From assembly GCF_022919115.1 (NCBI RefSeq), contig NZ_CP095072.1, forward strand, positions 248,001-312,000: 64,000 nt of DNA. Reading direction: 5' to 3'. The position numbers were made by a program, and so were the translations under genes. This DNA is from Gracilibacillus caseinilyticus (GTDB lineage Bacteria > Bacillota > Bacilli > Bacillales > Amphibacillaceae). Shown in pieces: positions 17,791 to 26,534 of the stretch. How positions within the stretch are numbered: position 1 is the stretch's first letter; every line of letters begins with the position of its first letter. The notes under the pieces are model-generated. The model ran no database searches. It saw only the letters and a program-made list of their open reading frames with translations, and was not told where the DNA came from.

Positions 17791-17920
17791 AATGGACAGG
17801 ACCAATAGGAAAGAAATCATGGTCTTTATGTTAAATTTAAAATGTTATAATATAACTCATATTTCCATAAGAAAGACCTCTAGCATTTGCTTTTTTGTGT
17901 AAAAGTAAGACACTAGGGGG

Positions 17921-17953
17921 CAAAAAATCCCTCGAACCATTAGTCCGAGGGAT
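17921..17953 (-). terminator. Terminator of the RlmCD gene
   Basis: ATCCCTCG and CGAGGGAT form an 8-bp stem, followed on the minus strand by six T residues. Confidence 0.85.
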
Positions 17954-17993
17954 CATAAAACATACTTTAATTTTTAGTTAAAAACCACTAAAT

Positions 17994-19478
17994 CTATTTT
18001 AACTCTATCAACGCTACACACTCCACGTGCACCGTCTGTGGAAACATATCCACTGGCTGCATCTCTGTTACCTTATATCCGTTCTGTACTAAATATCTCA
18101 TATCCCGCACCTGTGTCACCGGATTGCAGGACACATAAACTATACGTTCCGGCTTAAGCTTAACAACACTAGACAAGAATGCTTCATCACTTCCGCTTCG
18201 TGGTGGATCCATAATTACTACATCTGCTTTCTTACCACGTGCTGCCATCTCCATCATGAATTCGCCGGAATCGCCTTGATAGAAACGGGCATTTTTCACG
18301 CCGTTGCGCTTTGAATTGCGGATTGCGTCTCGAACAGCATCCTTATTCAACTCTACCCCAATGACTTTGCCAGCCTTTTGACTAGCAATCAGACCAATTG
18401 TACCGATCCCACAGTACGCATCAATTACGGTTTCACTTCCAGACAACTTGGCCATTTCAATGGCTTTTGCATATAACTTTTCCGTCTGGACCGGGTTAAT
18501 CTGATAGAAGGATTTCGCGGAAATATCAAACTTCATTCCACAAAGGGTGTCTGTTATAGTCCCTTTACCGAACAACACTTTCTCCTGATCACCTAGAACC
18601 ATGCTCGTATTCCGGTTATTAACGTTCATGAGGATGGTCGTAATCTCTGGGTGAGCCTTCCTAAGAGCTTTTACAAAATTATTCTTCCCTTTAAAAATAG
18701 GTGAAGCTACAACCAGCACCACCATGATCTCACCACTGACCTTGCCGACCTTCACCAGTACGTGACGCAGGAAGCCTCGTCCAGTGTCTTCATTATATGG
18801 CTGCATTTTAAAGGACTTCATCATGTTCTTAATCGTTTGCCAAATCTCATCCGCTTTCGGATCGTGAATGAGACACCGATCCATCGAGATAAGCTGATGA
18901 CTATTCTGAGCGTATAGCCCACCAATAATCTGCCGTTCCTTATTCAGACCAAATGTTGTATGGCTCTTGTTCCGGTAATCATACGGATGGTCCATCGTTA
19001 AAATGGGTTCTGGTTTACCGAATGGTTTCATCAATTTATCTATTGTTTCCTGCTTGAAACCTTCCTGAGCCTGCTCGTTCATATGCTGCAGCTGACATCC
19101 CCCACAATCATAGTAATAGGAGCATATTGGCTTAATCCGGTCTTTTGACGAGGTGATTACCCGCTTCAATTCCGTATGAACATATCGCCCACTAGTGGAC
19201 AAAGTAATCTCAGCCGTTTCACCTGGCAATAGATGCTCTACCTCTAGCTGCTTTCCTTTCCACTGAACGATGCCTTTCCCCTCATTGGTCAGGCCTGTGC
19301 AGGTCACCACTAAGGTTTCAGATTTCTTATTACCTCGACGCTTATTTGTTGTCGAGGGCTTACCATGGAATTTGTCGCCCTTTTGATAAGTCAGTGCGGA
19401 GCGCTTTTTCCCATATGTTTTTTTCGATTGATTGCGTGTTTTTCCCGGTTTATATCCATTCTTTTTGCTTTTATTCAT
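17994..19478 (-). CDS. rlmCD: 23S rRNA (uracil-5-)-methyltransferase RlmCD/RumA family
   Basis: SAM-dependent enzyme forming m5U in 23S rRNA, 494 residues. After a strongly basic N-terminal tail (1-50, rich in Lys/Arg and probably RNA-binding), a TRAM domain spans about 52-110. The iron-sulfur type cysteines appear in CSYYYDCGGCQLQH. The methyltransferase core has IDAYCGIGTIGL (SAM site), MDPPRSG and the catalytic cysteine in VSCNPVTQ. The C-terminus has DMFPQTVHVECVALIE. B. subtilis has two paralogues, YefA (RlmCD) and YfjO, and I cannot be sure which this is. The ATG 19478 follows AGGAAG. Confidence 0.92.
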   Translation of the reverse strand: MNKSKKNGYKPGKTRNQSKKTYGKKRSALTYQKGDKFHGKPSTTNKRRGNKKSETLVVTCTGLTNEGKGIVQWKGKQLEVEHLLPGETAEITLSTSGRYVHTELKRVITSSKDRIKPICSYYYDCGGCQLQHMNEQAQEGFKQETIDKLMKPFGKPEPILTMDHPYDYRNKSHTTFGLNKERQIIGGLYAQNSHQLISMDRCLIHDPKADEIWQTIKNMMKSFKMQPYNEDTGRGFLRHVLVKVGKVSGEIMVVLVVASPIFKGKNNFVKALRKAHPEITTILMNVNNRNTSMVLGDQEKVLFGKGTITDTLCGMKFDISAKSFYQINPVQTEKLYAKAIEMAKLSGSETVIDAYCGIGTIGLIASQKAGKVIGVELNKDAVRDAIRNSKRNGVKNARFYQGDSGEFMMEMAARGKKADVVIMDPPRSGSDEAFLSSVVKLKPERIVYVSCNPVTQVRDMRYLVQNGYKVTEMQPVDMFPQTVHVECVALIELK

Positions 19479-19847
19479 AGGCACTTCCTATCTATTTTTC
19501 TTTGGTTTCCCATTATATACTATCCAAAGACAGTAGTAAAACTAACTAATACAAAAAGACTGGCACCAAATATTGGATGGAAAAGTCCTACTTCTATCTA
19601 ATGCTCATGTTACTAAATAGTAATCATGAAGGGAATAGGGATCAGAGGCTCCGCTTGGACAAAAGCTCGTATGAGGAGACTGCCCCCTTCAACTATGCTA
19701 GCTATAATAAAACTTTGCACTATAGAGAAGGTTCACTGTCCTCCCCGTAGAAATTTGTCTATGAACCTCTCATCACTAAAGTGACGAGTTTTTTTTGGCG
19801 AACATTCATAAACTTTTTCCACAATATCTCTCCCTTTTATTATAAAA
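19479..19847. other. Intergenic region with hairpins
   Basis: No gene is seen. A stem GAAGGTTCA with TGAACCTCTC (about 19728-19769) and a terminator-like hairpin CTCATCAC with GTGACGAG followed by eight T (19768-19794) occur on the plus strand. Together they could mark a short transcript. Confidence 0.35.
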
Positions 19848-19879
19848 AAAGAGTTGCGCAATCAGTCACGCAACTCTTT
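19848..19879 (-). terminator. Terminator of the VOC gene
   Basis: AAAGAGTTGCG and CGCAACTCTTT form a perfect stem, with seven more bases of T on the minus strand. Confidence 0.85.
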
Positions 19880-19888
19880 AACCGTCAT

Positions 19889-20311
19889 TTAATCTTCAAT
19901 CTCTGTATAAATTTGAAAGGTCACGCCAAACTTGTCCGTTACATCGCCAAATCCAGGGCTGAAGGGTTCTTCTTTAAACGGTAAATTGATTTGACCGTCT
20001 TGCCTCAAAGCTTCATATATTCGTTTTGATTTTTCTACTTCGTTTGTTGTAATGCAAATAGTTATCCGTTTCCCGTTTTCAATAGTCGAATCGCCTGGGG
20101 CATCAGATAACATGAGTTCTGTTTCACCAACTTTTAATTTGGCATGCGCCACAAGACTCTTTAGCTCGTCCGTGAACGTATTAGGCATGTCTGGCATTTC
20201 TCCGTAAGTAAAAATGGAGATAATTTCTGCACCAAGGGTTTCTTCATAAAACTGAATGGCTTCCTTTGCGCGCCCCTCCAAAGTAATATATGGGGTAAGT
20301 TTTACCATCAT
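19889..20311 (-). CDS. VOC family protein (PhnB/glyoxalase-like)
   Basis: A 140-residue vicinal-oxygen-chelate protein. The sequence LTPYITLEGRAKEAIQFYEETLGAE at the start and GDVTDKFGVTFQIYTE at the end are typical of PhnB-like VOC proteins. The middle has LMLSDAP. Such proteins bind small molecules or catalyse metal-dependent reactions; the substrate is unknown. GGAGG lies eight bases before the first of two adjacent ATGs. It precedes nothing on its strand and is followed by its own terminator; the ECF sigma gene lies just upstream in the same direction, so co-transcription is possible. Confidence 0.87.
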   Translation of the reverse strand: MMVKLTPYITLEGRAKEAIQFYEETLGAEIISIFTYGEMPDMPNTFTDELKSLVAHAKLKVGETELMLSDAPGDSTIENGKRITICITTNEVEKSKRIYEALRQDGQINLPFKEEPFSPGFGDVTDKFGVTFQIYTEIED

Positions 20312-20386
20312 AGATTCTTCCTCCTCGAGTTTGGATTGAATGGAAATTGATCATTCATAAGTATAGACGTTCCTGCCACTGTAAAA

Positions 20387-21367
20387 TCATCGGTTTGTCG
20401 CGAAATTCTTATTCGCATCCAAATCTGTCGGCAATCCAAATCGAACAAATAAATCAAAGTCTATGAAATGATGGATATGGGCGATCTTTCCATGGCTCAT
20501 CTCGAGGATATGTATTGCCCATGGTGTCAGCAACCCTTCTCGTCCATTTGGTACATATTGAGCATAAGCGGGACTATTGCCATTAGCATGGATTGGTAGC
20601 AACCGGGAACCCAAACAATGGCTCCGTGTTAAGTGATAGAATTCAGACAGATTCGAGTTGCCGCGAACCCACATCGTAAATGGTGGCATTGACAAGCTAC
20701 CGTTCTCGTTGAATAGAGATAATAACGCATCAATATCGTACTTCTCAAACGCTTCTACATAACGAGCAAGCAACTGTTGATCCTTTTCCGAAACTCCAAC
20801 CTGCCATTCATTGGAATGCAGATTCGATTGGGCGATCGTCCTTCGTGCTCGTTGCAAAGCACTGTTAACGGCTGCCGTGGTCATCCCCAACACATTAGCC
20901 GTTTCACTCGCTGACCATCGGAAAACATCATATAAGATTAGTACGGCCCGTTGCCGAGGTGGCAATATTTGCAGGATCGCAATAAACGATAATCGAATCG
21001 TTTCTCTGCTAACAACGATATCCAGCGGATCGCCAACTGTATCAGGTGTTGGCCATATCCAGGAGGCTCGAGGTAATTGGTCCCTAGGCTCTGTTACACT
21101 AGTGGCCGGTCCTGAGATATCCATTGGGAGCGCCCGTCTCTTTGCATTCCTTAGCTTATCTAAACAAACATTCGTGACGACACGATACACCCATGCTCTA
21201 CGCGAAGAATGCTCCCGAACCTGATCCCAATTCTGCCAGACGCGGACCATGGCATCCTGTACCGCGTCTTCCGCCTCAAAAATCGATCCCATCATCCGAT
21301 AACAGTATCCGGTTAATTCAGGACGGAGCTCCTCGATCATATCTATTTTTCCATGCTTTTGGCACAT
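20387..21367 (-). CDS. ECF sigma factor with C-terminal SnoaL-like domain (SigG/TIGR02960 type)
   Basis: A 326-residue alternative sigma factor. Region 2 is at about 12-75 (GYCYRMMGSIFEAEDAVQDAMVRVW and the WVYRVVTNVCLDKLR motif) and region 4 at 128-185 (ILPPRQRAVLILYDVF, then SASETANVLGMTTAAVNSALQRARR). From about 200 there is a SnoaL-like fold, with EAFEKYDIDALLSLFNENGSLSMPPFTMWVRG. No anti-sigma gene is adjacent; in this group the C-terminal domain itself modulates activity. The gene appears richer in G+C than its neighbours, suggesting transfer, perhaps from an actinobacterial-type source. A VOC gene follows, a known neighbour type for such sigma factors. Confidence 0.87.
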   Translation of the reverse strand: MCQKHGKIDMIEELRPELTGYCYRMMGSIFEAEDAVQDAMVRVWQNWDQVREHSSRRAWVYRVVTNVCLDKLRNAKRRALPMDISGPATSVTEPRDQLPRASWIWPTPDTVGDPLDIVVSRETIRLSFIAILQILPPRQRAVLILYDVFRWSASETANVLGMTTAAVNSALQRARRTIAQSNLHSNEWQVGVSEKDQQLLARYVEAFEKYDIDALLSLFNENGSLSMPPFTMWVRGNSNLSEFYHLTRSHCLGSRLLPIHANGNSPAYAQYVPNGREGLLTPWAIHILEMSHGKIAHIHHFIDFDLFVRFGLPTDLDANKNFATNR

Positions 21368-22152
21368 TTTACATCCTCCTTTTTTGGACCCTCAAAACTC
21401 ACCCCATTGCGGTTTTGAATTTGCGCTTAATTTGTCAATACGGTAAAGTTCTCGATTGAATCAATTTCATAATTGCTCTTTTAAAAAAGACCTGCAGATA
21501 ATCAAATATTTATTTAAAAAATTTTCTGCAAGTAGCTTGTTGTTGATATGACAATACCTTTAGATGATCTGCAGCTGATTTGGGGGGATTATAAACTTCA
21601 CTGCAGTCCGACGCTTGAAAAGCTTTTCCAGACATTAGAACCGAGAGCTAATGCCGTATACCGATTGATGGATTTGCTTGTAAATAGGGTTCATAATCAT
21701 TACCAGTATCCATGTTCTGTCAGCGCACAAATAAAGTGTGTTTATTTATCCCTTTTAATAACGGGATAGCAGGTGGATTAATAATTATGAAATTCACTCA
21801 ACTAGTATCTTAGTATTATTTTCAGGAATATATATTGGCAAACAGAAAATAAGCTTGAAAATTATGTGATCTCAATCTTGAGTCTCACCTTTTCCAGCTA
21901 TTCTTTTTATGGTGGTAGAAGTTTTGAGATAGGGGGGTTCTTCCCATTAATGCGGTATAAATTCTTATTTTATCTTTTACCAATAAGCTCGGCAACTGGG
22001 ATTAAACCTGCTTTCATTTACTCATTAATAGACATCAACAGAATGTTTAATTCCTTTTCTTTTGTATATCTTCCTATGGACCTAATCGAATTAATAGGAT
22101 GAACAGCTATTAAAGTGACAATCTCGCAGTGTTGTAATAGATAAAGGGGTAT
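21368..22152. other. Long intergenic region without supported gene
   Basis: Two short plus-strand frames, 21548-21769 and 21866-22102, lack ribosome sites and recognisable motifs, so I do not call them. The first (73 codons) is soluble in composition and might be a degraded gene. The region looks AT-rich and decayed. Confidence 0.4.
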
Positions 22153-22659
22153 TCAAAGAATGATTACCTGTTCATCTTCTATAAGCTGCTTTTTAAAATA
22201 ATATGTAGCTCTACTCAAAGTGGTCTTTACTTTACTTGTTGACCAATTTAATTGCTCTCCCGTTTCATCTGTTGTATAACCTAGTAATTTTCTAAAAATG
22301 ATTACTTGTTTATAAGATTTTTTTAATTTCTCTAGTGAATTAATAAAGTCCATATTATTCTCTGCTAAAACGTCTGGATGCCATTGTCGGACTGAATTAC
22401 TCCTTAACTCATTCAGACAGTTATTAAGTACCTTTTGCCTTCGAACATGATCAATAGCAATATTATGCGCAATTCTAAATAACCATGGCTTCACATTAGC
22501 CTCTTTTTTTAATGTGTTTATTTTTACTAGTGCCCTTATGAAAGTTTCTTGCATTAAATCCTCGGCTTGATGATAATTATTTAATATGCTATTTATATAA
22601 TTCGATACATGTTTACTATATTCTATATACAATTCCTCTATATACTCCTCATTTGTCAT
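22153..22659 (-). CDS. ECF-type RNA polymerase sigma factor
   Basis: A short sigma factor of 168 residues with regions 2 and 4 only. Region 2 includes YHQAEDLMQETFIRALVKI and KPWLFRIAHNIAIDHVRRQK (about 28-78). Region 4 includes YKQVIIFRKLLGYTTDETGEQLNWSTSKVKTTLSRA (about 115-152). AGGAGAG precedes the ATG. Two small overlapping reading frames lie directly upstream in the same direction (22743-23050), and at least one encodes a membrane peptide, so an unusual sigma/anti-sigma arrangement is conceivable. The MMPL exporter further upstream could be a target, but no shared promoter was identified. Confidence 0.88.
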   Translation of the reverse strand: MTNEEYIEELYIEYSKHVSNYINSILNNYHQAEDLMQETFIRALVKINTLKKEANVKPWLFRIAHNIAIDHVRRQKVLNNCLNELRSNSVRQWHPDVLAENNMDFINSLEKLKKSYKQVIIFRKLLGYTTDETGEQLNWSTSKVKTTLSRATYYFKKQLIEDEQVIIL

Positions 22660-22742
22660 ATTAATTCGCTCTCCTATTTGTTATTTTGTAATCTGTATTA
22701 TATCAGTCACAATTCTTTTATTAGATATTAGATGTTTATGAA

Positions 22743-22910
22743 TCATCTAATAACACGCTTTAGTAGTAAATAAGGGTAACTCAACATTATTACCGGAGCG
22801 ATTAAAGTCATTAAAAACCAAGTATACTTTGAACGATCATCCCTTATTACCCAAACGAAAAAAATTAATCCAATCAGCAAGTAAAACAAAACTACTATTG
22901 TCCAATTCAA
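22743..22910 (-). CDS. Small membrane protein, 55 aa
   Basis: Begins with TTG after GAGGG at eight bases. It encodes two hydrophobic helices (about residues 4-21 and 32-50) separated by the charged loop IRDDRSKY, ending KRVIR. Its TTG overlaps the TGA of the preceding small frame, which suggests translational coupling. The ECF sigma gene follows 83 bp later. The topology resembles a two-helix membrane protein, perhaps a mini anti-sigma or regulator, but there is no family match I can name. Confidence 0.55.
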   Translation of the reverse strand: MNWTIVVLFYLLIGLIFFVWVIRDDRSKYTWFLMTLIAPVIMLSYPYLLLKRVIR

Positions 22911-23050
22911 TTCAATATCCCTCTTTTCTTAATTGCTCCTTCCATGTATCTGTTCATGACCATAAAATCTTTGTATTTCTGTCCAGCAGAATACATGTTC
23001 ATTACTAAAACTAAAACACTATTCTCTTTAATCAGCTCTGTTACATTCAT
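22907..23050 (-). CDS. Possible small protein, 47 aa
   Basis: An ATG-started frame, charged at the start (MNVTELIKEN), with a hydrophobic stretch at about 12-19 and a basic C-terminus. Its TGA overlaps the TTG of the next small gene. No good Shine-Dalgarno sequence is seen, so the overlap is the main support. Confidence 0.3.
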   Translation of the reverse strand: MNVTELIKENSVLVLVMNMYSAGQKYKDFMVMNRYMEGAIKKRGILN

Positions 23051-23190
23051 TATGAGTATAAGTTGTTATGATGATGTTAGAAAAATGTTTACAAAAGATT
23101 AAATTTCATCATATACGGAACTACCGATTTAGTGGGTGATTCATAACGTGTCTAATTTCTATACGGATTAATCTATACATGCTTTCTCTT

Positions 23191-23229
23191 AAAAAAGGAA
23201 GAAAATGAATTTAACAACCATTTTCTTCC
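23191..23229 (-). terminator. Terminator of the MMPL operon
   Basis: GGAAGAAAATG pairs with CATTTTCTTCC, followed by six T on the minus strand. Confidence 0.87.
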
Positions 23230-23241
23230 TCCCATTATCTA

Positions 23242-25428
23242 CTAACTTACATTTCTTTCCTTGTATTCATTTTGGGAGAACTCTTTCATAATTGTTTCTC
23301 CTTCAATATCAAAGTTGGGTAGTATTCTATCTAACCATTTTGGAATATACCATGCTGCACTTCCCATCATCGTCATAACAGCTGGTACAATCGCCATTCT
23401 TACCACAAAAGCATCAAACAAGACACCGAATGCTAATCCTAGTCCCATTTGTTTTATAGTAGGGTCATGGGAAAAGATAAAACCAGAGAATACAGCTATC
23501 ATAATTAAGCCAGCTGCGGTTATAACTGCTCCATTTTCTTTCATCCCCGTTAGAACAGCTTGTTTTGCATTTTTTGTATAAATATACTCTTCTCTCATTC
23601 TACTTACAAGAAAAACTTCATAATCCATAGCTAAGCCAAATAGTATACCAATACATAATACAGGTAATAGAAACAATACAGCACTAGTTCCTGGAAAACC
23701 AAATATGTCAATCAAATTACCGTCTTGTACAACCAACACTGTAAAGCCTAATGTTGCTGCAATGGAAAGCACAAAACCCAAGACAGCTTTTAATGGAACA
23801 AGTATAGACCTAAAGACTACCATCATGAGTACAAACGCAAACACAACAATAAACATAGCGAAATTAGGGAGAGCGTCCATTATTTGTGCGGTGACATCAA
23901 TGTTAACAGCTGTGGAACCAGTAACCATAACTTTGATACTATGCTCATCAGATAGCTCTCTTATTTCTTTCACTATTTCTTTTGTTTCTGGGTCAGTAGG
24001 ACCGTTCTCAGGTGTTACATTCATGATAAATTTATCACTTGCCTGATTTGGCATTGCAGGAGTTACAGTCTTGACGTCATCTAACTCACTTATTTTTTTC
24101 GACAATTGTTCTATGTTATCTTCTGTAGTATCATTAATATTAAGAGGATCCGCAATCACAACTAAAGTTGAATGAAAGCCTTCTCCATAGCCTTCTGCTA
24201 ATAGATCATAGCCTTCTCTCTCTGCAAATTCATATGGTTTGTCCCCATTATTAGGAAGTCCAAGATTTAAGTGAAAGAATGGAATAGCTAATGTTACTAA
24301 AGTTGTAATACCCACTATCGCAACCAAGAATGGATGTCTAGTGACAAATTTACCCCATTTGTTTGAATTTGTTTTCGTATTAGCACGAGTAATTTTTCTT
24401 AAAAACGAATTGCTTTTCTCTGGGTGAATTCTATGGCCTACTAATCCCAATATAGCTGGTACGACTATAATAGCTACAATAATGGAGAGAAGAACGACTA
24501 CAGCTGTAGCTAGACCCATCGTGGTTATAAACGGAATCTTTACGACAGAAAGCCCTATTAATGCAATAATTACTGTAATGCCCGCAAAAACAACAGCATT
24601 ACCTGCCGTTCCGTTTGCGATCGCAACTGAATCTTTAACAGAATATCCTTTTTTCAATTGTTGTTTAAATCTAGAAAAGATAAATAACGCATAATCAATA
24701 CCTACTGCTAGTCCAAGCATCCCTGCCAAGGTAAGCGAAACAGATGATATATCAAAGTAATTCGTTCCTATTAAAATTAATAATATACCTATTCCTAACC
24801 CAATAAGAGCTGTAAGAATTGGCATACCTGCAATCAAGAATGATGCAAAAGTGATCGCCAGAATAACATAAGCGATAATAACACCTGCAATTTCACCTGG
24901 TCCGCCACCTGCTTGTGTTTTTTCGAATTCCACACTTCCAGCTAATCCTGTCTCCATACCTGAATTACGGGTTATATCCAAGTTATCTTCCACTAATTTT
25001 TTTGATTCTTCCGTAACATTATCGGCAACTGTATCGTAAGTGACGATAGCATAACCAATCTGTTTTTCAGGGTTTATGTTACCAAGTTCAGCAGGGGTTT
25101 CAACAGATTTAACAGTGTCATCTTGCTTTATCACATCAAGTAATTCCTTGATAGCTGAACTGTTCTTTTCAGAGTCCAAACTTTCATTCTCACCAGCCTT
25201 GAATACGATATGTACTTCACCAAGACTTTCTCCACTCGAAAATTCTTTGCTTAAAATTTCCATTGCTTCTTTCGATTCTGTTCCTGGCATAGATGTTCCT
25301 CCATTAAAGGACATCCCCATATTAATTGCTATTCCACCTAAAACAACAATGGAAAGCATAAACAAAGCTAATACTTTCTTACTATTTGAACCTGCCCACT
25401 TTCCTAATTTAAATAATAATTTTGCCAT
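23242..25428 (-). CDS. MMPL-family RND transporter (YdgH/YdfJ-like)
   Basis: A 728-residue inner-membrane exporter with the 12-helix MMPL layout. There is one N-terminal helix (about 18-38), an extracellular domain, five helices (about 175-335) containing GLAVGIDYALFIFSRFK, a second extracellular domain (about 385-515), and five further helices with the matching GILFGLAMDYEVFLVSRMREEY. The Asp-Tyr pairs in these helices are the expected proton relay. Such proteins export lipids, antibiotics or surfactants. A 31-codon membrane peptide is encoded 16 bp upstream with a strong ribosome site, probably in the same transcript. Confidence 0.92.
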   Translation of the reverse strand: MAKLLFKLGKWAGSNSKKVLALFMLSIVVLGGIAINMGMSFNGGTSMPGTESKEAMEILSKEFSSGESLGEVHIVFKAGENESLDSEKNSSAIKELLDVIKQDDTVKSVETPAELGNINPEKQIGYAIVTYDTVADNVTEESKKLVEDNLDITRNSGMETGLAGSVEFEKTQAGGGPGEIAGVIIAYVILAITFASFLIAGMPILTALIGLGIGILLILIGTNYFDISSVSLTLAGMLGLAVGIDYALFIFSRFKQQLKKGYSVKDSVAIANGTAGNAVVFAGITVIIALIGLSVVKIPFITTMGLATAVVVLLSIIVAIIVVPAILGLVGHRIHPEKSNSFLRKITRANTKTNSNKWGKFVTRHPFLVAIVGITTLVTLAIPFFHLNLGLPNNGDKPYEFAEREGYDLLAEGYGEGFHSTLVVIADPLNINDTTEDNIEQLSKKISELDDVKTVTPAMPNQASDKFIMNVTPENGPTDPETKEIVKEIRELSDEHSIKVMVTGSTAVNIDVTAQIMDALPNFAMFIVVFAFVLMMVVFRSILVPLKAVLGFVLSIAATLGFTVLVVQDGNLIDIFGFPGTSAVLFLLPVLCIGILFGLAMDYEVFLVSRMREEYIYTKNAKQAVLTGMKENGAVITAAGLIMIAVFSGFIFSHDPTIKQMGLGLAFGVLFDAFVVRMAIVPAVMTMMGSAAWYIPKWLDRILPNFDIEGETIMKEFSQNEYKERNVS

Positions 25429-25444
25429 TTCATTATGCTCCTTT

Positions 25445-25540
25445 TCAAACTGATTTTCTTTTGGTAATAATGTTTAATGCTACGCAGACGACAAGGAAGA
25501 TGACTAATAAGCTACTCCCCATCTTAAGTAATTCTTTCAT
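25445..25540 (-). CDS. Small single-span membrane peptide, 31 aa
   Basis: The ATG is preceded by AAAGGAG. The peptide starts MKELLKMGSSLLVIFLVVC, has one membrane helix (about 8-25) and ends with the basic KRKS tail. It lies 16 bp before the MMPL exporter and shares its strand, so it could be a small subunit or stabiliser of the transporter, by analogy with peptides such as AcrZ and KdpF (inference). Confidence 0.6.
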   Translation of the reverse strand: MKELLKMGSSLLVIFLVVCVALNIITKRKSV

Positions 25541-26138
25541 ATAAAAACTCCTTTCCTGTAGATGGCCCCATAACACTCATTGCCTTGAGGTGTGTATTTA
25601 ACTTCTGTAATCATTATTCAATGAAGATGTTTAGATGATGTAAGAGAAATGTTTGCAAAATATTAATTTGTAAAAAAATCAAATATTCTACAGCATTATT
25701 ATTCAAAAATATTATAAGTAGGGTCAGATTGAATAAACATAATAAATCTATTGAATTAGATAAATGATGATGGATTGCCTAAATAGTGTGGAATTATTGT
25801 AGGGGGAGTTGCGAAGACGACTATTTTTAGTAATGAATGTAGTTGTTCCCATCATACCAGTCTAAAAATTGCATACTTTATGACATAAATAAAAACATGA
25901 GCCTGTATAAAACCTAGACTCATGCTTTTTCGCATTACTGACGTTTCCTGCTTTTAATTGCAGTACATAACAATATCGATTATCATTTATTCTTCATTCA
26001 ACGAAAACTATTCTTATTTTACTGTTTCATAATTTGAGCCCATTGAAACAGTATTAATTAAAATCTGAACTATAAGAACAAAGCAATATCCTAATTTCTT
26101 TCCTTTAAAAAGAGTTACTTATATAACCAATACTTAGG
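25541..26138. other. Intergenic region between the TCS and MMPL operons
   Basis: Apart from the hairpin at 25896-25925 and presumed MMPL promoter sequences near 25560-25650, I see no gene. Confidence 0.4.
25896..25925 (-). terminator. Terminator-like hairpin after the TCS operon
   Basis: CATGAG.CT pairs with AG.CTCATG, followed on the minus strand by five T. It lies 214 bp beyond the last TCS-operon gene. Confidence 0.6.
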
Positions 26139-26534
26139 TCAAGATTCTAAAACATCATCGCATAATTTAATTATTCTCGAAGAATACTTTTGCTTTCTTC
26201 TTTTCAAGATCTTCTGATTGATCGGGTAAGCAAGAAACAATACAATAAAACCAAATGCGATATTAATAAGTCCAAAAAATAAATAATCTTTTACTAGCCA
26301 CAAGCTTAAACCACTACCAATTATAAAAATCCCTAGTACGACTAAAAAATAAAATATTATTAATGCTGGTACTTTGACCTTTTTATCCAGTGCTCTTAAT
26401 TGTTCCATTTTATCTATATTTACATTCTCATCCATGTACTGTAAACGAATCTGTTCGACCTCTGAGCGTATCTTTTGCTTTGATACAGAATGATAAGTAA
26501 AACTATAACCTTTGTTATCTTTCTGATCTGTCAT
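26139..26534 (-). CDS. Hypothetical two-helix membrane protein of the TCS operon
   Basis: A 131-residue protein with a charged N-terminal half containing the helix KIRSEVEQIRLQYMDENVNI, then two membrane helices at about 53-75 and 82-102, and a basic C-terminal tail. Its ATG overlaps the histidine kinase stop as ATGA, which shows translational coupling. I recognise no family. The context suggests an accessory membrane partner of the sensor kinase. Confidence 0.75.
   Translation of the reverse strand: MTDQKDNKGYSFTYHSVSKQKIRSEVEQIRLQYMDENVNIDKMEQLRALDKKVKVPALIIFYFLVVLGIFIIGSGLSLWLVKDYLFFGLINIAFGFIVLFLAYPINQKILKRRKQKYSSRIIKLCDDVLES

Noticed and set aside
21548..22102. Two plus-strand ORFs (73 and 78 codons)
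   Set aside because: No ribosome sites, no motifs and unusual composition; not supported as genes.
23261..25453. Plus-strand ORFs opposite the MMPL gene
   Set aside because: They are shadows of the membrane protein gene, with typical antisense composition.
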